A stretch of 49,756 bases of DNA from Curtobacterium sp. MMLR14_010 (GTDB lineage: Bacteria > Actinomycetota > Actinomycetes > Actinomycetales > Microbacteriaceae). The notes beneath the pieces are model-generated. The model was given only the letters and a program-made list of their open reading frames with translations. It was not told where the DNA came from and ran no database searches. A program made the translations under genes and the position numbers. Positions 44,175 through 49,756 of the stretch are shown in pieces. The first letter of the stretch is position 1, and each line of letters starts with the position of its first letter. The stretch covers positions 9,179 through 58,934 of the forward strand of contig NZ_MJGV01000025.1 in NCBI RefSeq assembly GCF_001865015.1, read 5' to 3'.

Positions 44175-44987
44175 ATGACAGCGACGTCCGGCTCCGCGGG
44201 GTCCAACCCGGTGGGGTCGGACGTCGTTCGTCTGCGTGCACTCCTCGGGGTGGACGTCGACCTCGACCTGCTCGAGCTCGCCCTCACCCACCGCTCGTAC
44301 GCGTACGAGCACGGCGGCATCCGACACAACGAGCGCCTCGAGTTCCTCGGCGACTCCATCCTCGGGCAGGCCGTCACCGTCAAGCTCTTCCGCGACTTCC
44401 CCGACCTCGACGAAGGCGACCTGGCCAAGCGCCGCGCCAGCCTGGTGTCGACGGTCGCGCTCGCGGAGATCGCCCGGCTGAACGGCCTCGGCGCCTGGCT
44501 CCGGCTCGGCAAGGGCGAGGAACAGACCGGCGGCCGCGACAAGTCCTCGATCCTCGCGGACACCGTCGAGGCCGTCATCGGCGCGACGTACCTCTCCGCC
44601 GGGCCGGACCCCGCGACCGAGCTCGTGCTGCGGCTCGTCGACCCGCTGCTCATCGACCCGGACCGCTTCGGTGCGGCGATGGACCCGAAGACCAGCCTGC
44701 AGGAGCTCGCGGCGTCCCTGACGCTCGGCAACCCGGCCTACCGGGTCACCGAAGAGGGACCCGACCACGACAAGACCTTCCACGCGACGGTCGTGCTGCA
44801 GGGCGAGGACATCGCCACCGGTTCCGGGTCGAGCAAGAAGACCGCCGAGATGTCCGCGGCACTGGAAGCCTGGACGCGGCTGTCCGGGCGCGGCGACGAG
44901 ACGGCAGCGCCCGGTACCGTCGACCCAGCGGCGACCACCACGGCCAGCACGGCCAGCACGCGCCAGTCCAGCACCCGCGGAGCCTGA
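44175..44987 (+). CDS. rnc: Ribonuclease III
   Basis: Endonuclease for double-stranded RNA, processing rRNA and mRNA (270 aa). The catalytic signature is HNERLEFLGDSIL; the second acidic cluster is in ADTVEAVIGATYL. The dsRNA-binding domain follows DPKTSLQELAASL. The Ser/Thr/Ala-rich tail is about 30 residues longer than the minimum enzyme. ATG at 44175 starts 14 bases after rpmF. Confidence 0.95.
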   Translation: MTATSGSAGSNPVGSDVVRLRALLGVDVDLDLLELALTHRSYAYEHGGIRHNERLEFLGDSILGQAVTVKLFRDFPDLDEGDLAKRRASLVSTVALAEIARLNGLGAWLRLGKGEEQTGGRDKSSILADTVEAVIGATYLSAGPDPATELVLRLVDPLLIDPDRFGAAMDPKTSLQELAASLTLGNPAYRVTEEGPDHDKTFHATVVLQGEDIATGSGSSKKTAEMSAALEAWTRLSGRGDETAAPGTVDPAATTTASTASTRQSSTRGA

Positions 44988-44991
44988 CCAG

Positions 44992-45981
44992 GTGCCAGAG
45001 CTCCCCGAGGTCGAGGTCGTCCGCGCCGGCCTCGAACCCGCGGTCAGTGGTGCCCGTGTCCTCGCCGTGCAGGTCCTCGACGAGCGGGCACTCACCCGGC
45101 ACGACGGCCCCGGCGAGGACTTCGCCCACCGGCTGACCGGCCGGACCATCGCCGCCGCGGTCCGGCGGGGCAAGTTCCTCTGGATGCCGCTCGAACCAGG
45201 ACCGGCCCACGGAGCGACCACCAACGCGCGCCCCGAGGCCCTCGTCGCCCACCTCGGCATGAGCGGCCAGATCCTCCTCGGCCGCGGCGACCGCCCGGCC
45301 GCCAAGCACCGCCGGATCCTGCTCGACGTCCAGCCCGCCGGCACCGACCGCGCCGGCACGCCGGAACCCCCGGTCGAGCTCGAGTTCGTCGACCAGCGCA
45401 CGTTCGGCTCGATGGCGATCGACACCATGGTCCCCACGATCGACGGCGCCCCGGCTGGGTTCGGCGGGCACGTCGACGACGAGCACCCGGACGCGTCCTG
45501 GCGGCGGAGCATCCCCAACCAGGTGTCGCACATCGCCCGTGACCCGCTCGACCCCGCGTTCGACGACGACCGCTTCATCGCGATGGCGCGCAAGCGGGCG
45601 AGCGGCATCAAGCGCGTCCTGCTCGACCAGGGCGTCGTGAGCGGCATCGGGAACATCTACGCCGACGAGTCGCTGTGGGGCGCGAAGCTCCACTACGACC
45701 GTCCCGCAGAGCGCCTGACCCGGGCCGACCTGCGCCTGCTCCTCGCCGAGGTCCGCGCGGTGCTCGGCCGTGCGCTCGAGGACGGCGGCACGAGCTTCGA
45801 CGCCCAGTACGTCAACGTGAACGGGCAGTCCGGGTACTTCTCCCAGCGCCTCGCGGTCTACGGCCAGCAGGGCAAGCCGTGCCCCCGCTGCGGCACCCCG
45901 ATCGTGCGCGAGGCCTTCATGAACCGGTCCAGCCACCGTTGCCCCGTGTGCCAACCGCGTCCGCGGGCCACCAGGCGTTAG
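44992..45981 (+). CDS. mutM: Formamidopyrimidine-DNA glycosylase
   Basis: Base-excision repair enzyme (329 aa) removing oxidised guanine. The catalytic N-terminus PELPEVEVVRAGLEP is intact after Met removal, AHLGMSGQIL and NIYADESLWGAKLHYDRP match the family, and the zinc finger is CPRCGTPIVR...CPVCQP (C-x2-C...C-x2-C). It is some 40 residues longer than usual because of an insertion around residues 105-150. GTG at 44992 lies four bases after rnc. Confidence 0.95.
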   Translation: MPELPEVEVVRAGLEPAVSGARVLAVQVLDERALTRHDGPGEDFAHRLTGRTIAAAVRRGKFLWMPLEPGPAHGATTNARPEALVAHLGMSGQILLGRGDRPAAKHRRILLDVQPAGTDRAGTPEPPVELEFVDQRTFGSMAIDTMVPTIDGAPAGFGGHVDDEHPDASWRRSIPNQVSHIARDPLDPAFDDDRFIAMARKRASGIKRVLLDQGVVSGIGNIYADESLWGAKLHYDRPAERLTRADLRLLLAEVRAVLGRALEDGGTSFDAQYVNVNGQSGYFSQRLAVYGQQGKPCPRCGTPIVREAFMNRSSHRCPVCQPRPRATRR

Positions 45982-46012
45982 CCTTCCGGCAACGAGGGAG
46001 CCCGGAGACCGC

Positions 46013-49000
46013 ATGTACTTGAAGAGCCTGACCATCAAGGGGTTCAAGTCCTTCGCGCAGCCGACGACCTTCGCGTTCGAGCCCGGCGTCACGTGCATCG
46101 TCGGTCCGAACGGCTCCGGCAAGTCCAACGTCGTCGACGCCCTCGCCTGGGTGATGGGGGAGCAGGGGGCGAAGACCCTCCGCGGCGGCACGATGGAGGA
46201 CGTCATCTTCGCCGGCACCTCGAGCCGGGGTCCGCTCGGTCGCGCACAGGTGCTGCTCACGATCGACAACACCGACGGCCTGCTGCCGATCGACTACACC
46301 GAGGTCACGATCTCCCGCACGCTGTTCCGCAACGGCGGCAGCGAGTACGCCATCAACGGCGAGAACTGCCGGCTCCTCGACGTCCAGGAGCTCCTGAGCG
46401 ACACCGGCCTCGGCCGCGAGATGCACGTGATCGTCGGGCAGGGCCAGCTCGACAAGGTCCTGCGCGCCACCCCGGAGGACCGGCGCGGCTTCATCGAGGA
46501 GGCCGCCGGGATCCTGAAGCACCGCCGCCGCAAGGAGAAGACCCTCCGCAAGCTCACCGCGATGCAGACGAACCTGACGCGCCTGTCCGACCTGGCGGGG
46601 GAGATCCGCCGCCAGCTGAAGCCCCTGGGTCGTCAGGCCGAGGTCGCCCGCAAGGCCCAGTCCGTCGCCGCCGTCGCCCGCGACGCCAAGGCCCGCATCC
46701 TCGCGGACGACGTCGTGCGCCTGCGCCAAGAGCTGCACGAGCACCAGGAGGTCGAGGCCGGCCGGAAGTCCGAGCGCATCGTCCTGTCCGAACGCCTCGA
46801 CCAGACCCGCACACGGCAGCAGCAGGTCGAGCAGAGCATGGTCGGCGACGACGTGGACCGCGCCCGCACGGTCGTGCACCGGCTCGAGAGCGTGCAGGAG
46901 CGGCTCCGCGGGCTGTCGAGCCTCGCGAACCAGCGGCTGATGCTCCTCGCGCAGCAGGCTGACGCACCGCAGCAGGGCCCGACGATCACGCCGGAGCAGG
47001 TCGACGGGGTCCGCGCCGAGGCCACCAGGCTCGACGCCCAGGCCGCCGCAATGGCCGGCGGGATGGTCGCGACCGCCGAGACCGTCCGTGCCGCCAGGGC
47101 CACGCTCGACGCCCTCGACGAGCGGATCGCCGCGCAGGCGGCCCTCGTCACGCAGCACGACCTGACCGCGCAGCGCCTCGCGAGCGCGGTCGACGTCGCC
47201 CGGGCGGAGCGCGGGTCCGCTGTGGCCGACCGCGAGCGCCGGGAACGCGCCCTCGCCGAGGCCGCCGAGCGCGCCAGCACCGCCGAGGCCGCGCTGGCCG
47301 AGGTCGGCACCGACCCCTCGGCCGACGCCGACCCGGACGCCCTGCAGGCCGCGCTCGACGCCGCCGGGACCCGCCTGGAACAGGCGCAGACCGACCGCGA
47401 CGCCCTCCGCGACCGGCTGCACGGGCTCGAACGTGAGCGTGACGCCCTCGAGGCCCGCGTCGCCGCCCTCGCGATGTCGATCGACGTCCGCGACGGCTCC
47501 CAGGCCCTCATCGACGCCGGTCGTGCCGGCATCGTCGGCCGCCTGGCCGACCGCCTCAGCGTCACGCCCGGCTCCGAGGCAGCGATCGCGGCCGCCCTCG
47601 ACGGCCTCGCCGACGCGGTCCTCGCCGAGGACCGATCCGCTGCGCTCGACGCCGTCACCCACGCCAGGGCCGAGGACATCGGCCGCATCGACGTCGTCGT
47701 CGCCGACGCCTCCGGCACGCCGTCCGCCGGCCCGGTCCCCGACGGCGTCCGTCCGGCCCTCGACCTGGTCACCGGCCCGCCGGCCCTCACCGCGATCCTC
47801 GCCGACACGCTGGTCGCGGTCTCCGACGACGTCGACCTGGAGGCCGTGCTCACCGCCGCCCCGCAGGCGACGGTCGTGACGCGGTCGGGTGACCTGCTCC
47901 GCGCGGTCCGCGTCACCGGAGGCGGCGCGCGCACCACGTCCCGCATCGAGCTCGCGGCCGAACGCGACGACGCGGTGGTCCGGCGTGACGCGGTCGCGAC
48001 GGACGCCGAGGACGTGGCCACGAGCCTCCAGGCCGCACGCAGTGCCGTCGAGGACGCGCGCCGCCAGCTCGACGACGCCGACCGGGCGAGCCGTGCGCAC
48101 GCCGCGGCGGTGGCCGAGTACGACCGCACCAGCGCGTCGGTCCGGGCACGCGCGGAGAACGCCGGGGCCGAGGTCGAGCGCCTGCGGGCCGCCCTGGCGG
48201 AGACCGACGGCGCGGTGGAGGCTGCGGAGCAGGTCCTCGCGGACGCCGAACGCGCGCAGCAGGAGCACGCCGCGCAGCCACGACCACGGGTCGACGCATC
48301 GGAGCGGCAGGGGCTGCTCGACGCGCTCGAGGCCGCCCGTGCCGCGGAGATCGAACAGCGCATCCAGGTCGAGACGGTGCGCGAACGGGCCCGGTCCGAG
48401 CGGACGCGCGCCGACCAGCTCGACCGGCAGCTCGCGTCCGAACGGGCCGCCGCAGCCGAGGCCGCACGGCTCGCCGTGATCCGACGCGGGCAGATGGCCA
48501 CCGCCGAGCGCGTGCTCGCCGACCTGCCCGAGGTGCTCGGTGCCGTGGACCGCTCGCTGGCCGAGGCCCGGGTGCGCCTGGCGACCGAGGAAGCCGAGCG
48601 CGCGAAGCGGAACACCGAGCTGCAGACGATCCGCACCGAGGAACGCGAGCTCCGCGACCGGCTGCAGCGGATCACCGACGGGGTGCACTCGCTCGAGATG
48701 GAGATCTACGAGAAGAAGCTGCACGTGTCGGGCGTGGTGGACCGGGCGCTCAGCGAACTCGGCCTGGTGGAGTCCGTCCTGGTCACCGAGTACGGGCCGC
48801 ACGTGCCGGTGCCCGTCGACGTGCTCATCGACCCCCGGGTGCTGGCGCGACGGCACCGGGACGCCGAGCGGGCGGCTGCGGCTGCGGCCGGCGCCCCTGA
48901 TGACGCGGACAGCTCCGACGCGGACGCCGCCGACCTCCTGCCCGCCGAGTCCACGCTCCCCGGTGGTCCGGCGCTGCCCGAGTTCGACGCCTCGGACGAG

Positions 49001-49714
49001 ATCGACCCCGCCGACGTCGAGACGGTGCCCTACGTCCGTGCGGAGCAGGAGCGCCGACTGGCCGCGGCCGAACGCGACCTCGGGCAGCTCGGGCGGGTCA
49101 ACCCGCTCGCGCTCGAGGAGTTCCAGGCGCTCGAGCAGCGGCACGCCTTCCTGACCGACCAGCTCGAGGACCTGCAGAAGACCCGCACGGACCTGATGAC
49201 GATCATCGAGGAGCTGGACGCGAAGATGCAGACGATCTTCGAGTCGGCGTTCAACGACACGAAGGACGCCTTCGACGTCGTGTTCCCGATCCTGTTCCCG
49301 GGCGGCTCGGGGTCGATCACGCTGACGGACCCCACGGACATGCTCGCGACGGGCATCGAGGTGCAGGTCAAGCCCGCCGGCAAGAAGATCGACCGGCTGA
49401 CGCTGCTGTCCGGCGGCGAGCGGTCCCTGGCAGCGGTGGCGCTCCTCGTGGCGATCTTCACCGCCAGGCCGTCGCCGTTCTACATCATGGACGAGGTCGA
49501 GGCGGCGCTCGACGACGCGAACCTCGGGCGGTTGCTCACCGTGTTCGAGCGGCTCCGCGACACGTCGCAGCTCATCGTGATCACGCACCAGAAGCGCACG
49601 ATGGAGATCGCCGACGCGCTGTACGGGGTGTCGATGCGCCAGGACGGTGTCTCCGCCGTGGTGGGGCAGCGCGTGCAGCGCCGCGAGGCCGAGCCGGCGG
49701 ACGCGGTCGCGTAG
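46013..49714 (+). CDS. smc: Chromosome segregation protein SMC
   Basis: Condensin ATPase that organises and segregates the chromosome (1233 aa). Walker A is GPNGSGKS (residues 31-38), the ABC signature is LSGGERSLAAVALL (near 1132) and Walker B is FYIMDEVEAALDD (near 1156). Long Ala/Glu/Arg-rich coiled coils flank the hinge (about 490-640). An acidic patch with DDADSSDADAADLLPAEST sits before the C-terminal head. ATG at 46013 has CCGGAG upstream. ftsY is the expected next gene beyond the window. Confidence 0.96.
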   Translation: MYLKSLTIKGFKSFAQPTTFAFEPGVTCIVGPNGSGKSNVVDALAWVMGEQGAKTLRGGTMEDVIFAGTSSRGPLGRAQVLLTIDNTDGLLPIDYTEVTISRTLFRNGGSEYAINGENCRLLDVQELLSDTGLGREMHVIVGQGQLDKVLRATPEDRRGFIEEAAGILKHRRRKEKTLRKLTAMQTNLTRLSDLAGEIRRQLKPLGRQAEVARKAQSVAAVARDAKARILADDVVRLRQELHEHQEVEAGRKSERIVLSERLDQTRTRQQQVEQSMVGDDVDRARTVVHRLESVQERLRGLSSLANQRLMLLAQQADAPQQGPTITPEQVDGVRAEATRLDAQAAAMAGGMVATAETVRAARATLDALDERIAAQAALVTQHDLTAQRLASAVDVARAERGSAVADRERRERALAEAAERASTAEAALAEVGTDPSADADPDALQAALDAAGTRLEQAQTDRDALRDRLHGLERERDALEARVAALAMSIDVRDGSQALIDAGRAGIVGRLADRLSVTPGSEAAIAAALDGLADAVLAEDRSAALDAVTHARAEDIGRIDVVVADASGTPSAGPVPDGVRPALDLVTGPPALTAILADTLVAVSDDVDLEAVLTAAPQATVVTRSGDLLRAVRVTGGGARTTSRIELAAERDDAVVRRDAVATDAEDVATSLQAARSAVEDARRQLDDADRASRAHAAAVAEYDRTSASVRARAENAGAEVERLRAALAETDGAVEAAEQVLADAERAQQEHAAQPRPRVDASERQGLLDALEAARAAEIEQRIQVETVRERARSERTRADQLDRQLASERAAAAEAARLAVIRRGQMATAERVLADLPEVLGAVDRSLAEARVRLATEEAERAKRNTELQTIRTEERELRDRLQRITDGVHSLEMEIYEKKLHVSGVVDRALSELGLVESVLVTEYGPHVPVPVDVLIDPRVLARRHRDAERAAAAAAGAPDDADSSDADAADLLPAESTLPGGPALPEFDASDEIDPADVETVPYVRAEQERRLAAAERDLGQLGRVNPLALEEFQALEQRHAFLTDQLEDLQKTRTDLMTIIEELDAKMQTIFESAFNDTKDAFDVVFPILFPGGSGSITLTDPTDMLATGIEVQVKPAGKKIDRLTLLSGGERSLAAVALLVAIFTARPSPFYIMDEVEAALDDANLGRLLTVFERLRDTSQLIVITHQKRTMEIADALYGVSMRQDGVSAVVGQRVQRREAEPADAVA

Positions 49715-49738
49715 CCGGCGGCCCGGCCGGCCGCAGAC

Positions 49739-49756
49739 GGACGGGAGGCGCGGTGC
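49739..49756 (+). repeat. Copy of the GGACGGGAGGC-type intergenic element at the window end
   Basis: GGACGGGAGGCGCGGTGC begins 24 bases after the smc stop. At 37772-37812 the same word forms the left arm of a hairpin, so this is probably the first arm of the smc terminator, cut by the window edge. Confidence 0.6.

Noticed and set aside
45917..49588. 1223-codon open frame antisense to smc
   Set aside because: Long antisense frames are expected opposite GC-rich coding sequence. The predicted product is a low-complexity Arg/Gly/Val string, while smc itself has all the ATPase motifs.

Overview
The window looks like the chromosome of a high-GC Gram-positive actinobacterium, most likely Microbacteriaceae and plausibly Curtobacterium or a close relative. 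The reasons are a very high GC content, frequent GTG starts, 4-base GTGA/ATGA gene overlaps, lipoprotein-anchored sugar transporters and the gene orders leuC-leuD-murA-plsC-gpsA-ddl and coaD-DUF177-rpmF-rnc-mutM-smc. The genus is an inference from recall of gene families and gene order, not from a database search. I see no insertion sequence, phage gene or CRISPR array.

Region 1 (1-10.5 kb) is a surface-polysaccharide block. It holds a secreted PIG-L deacetylase with three repeated beta-sandwich modules, a membrane-anchored GH16 glucanase-like protein, a minus-strand cluster (GT4 glycosyltransferase, polysaccharide flippase, GT14-type glycosyltransferase and a 57-residue Cys/His protein) and two related GT2 glycosyltransferases facing each other. 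Region 2 (10.6-15.5 kb) is a sugar ABC importer operon (lipoprotein, two permeases, a small membrane protein and a LacI-type regulator) with a LacI-like palindrome on its promoter. Region 3 (15.5-17.1 kb) has a repeat-rich spacer, a metallo-beta-lactamase-fold hydrolase and two identical tRNA-Glu genes. Region 4 (17.1-25.5 kb) reads as one alpha-1,6-mannan utilisation locus: a secreted GH76, then divergently a GH125, two permeases, a lipoprotein, an intracellular GH76, and a GntR/LacI-hybrid regulator. Neither importer has its own ATPase gene here, so a shared ATPase elsewhere is expected.

Region 5 (25.5-28 kb) is the most unusual part. Three translationally coupled minus-strand genes encode a 90-residue peptide with three near-identical repeats rich in Asn, Asp, His and Gly, a JmjC-type 2-oxoglutarate oxygenase, and a Suc/Fer (Apd1-like) [2Fe-2S] protein. 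A peptide-modification (RiPP-like) or metal-handling function is proposed as inference. Region 6 (28-31 kb) carries paired CrcB/FluC fluoride channels, a histidine phosphatase, a GNAT acetyltransferase and a FUSC membrane protein.

Region 7 (31-49.7 kb) is core chromosome: leuCD (leucine), murA and ddl (peptidoglycan), plsC and gpsA (phospholipid), a DUF3515 lipoprotein, thiL, rsmD, recG, coaD, a DUF177 protein, rpmF, rnc, mutM and smc. Several genes here have a TANNNT -10 box only 6-8 bases before the start codon, suggesting leaderless transcripts. An 18-base GGACGGGAGGC-type element recurs in intergenic positions and also ends the window.
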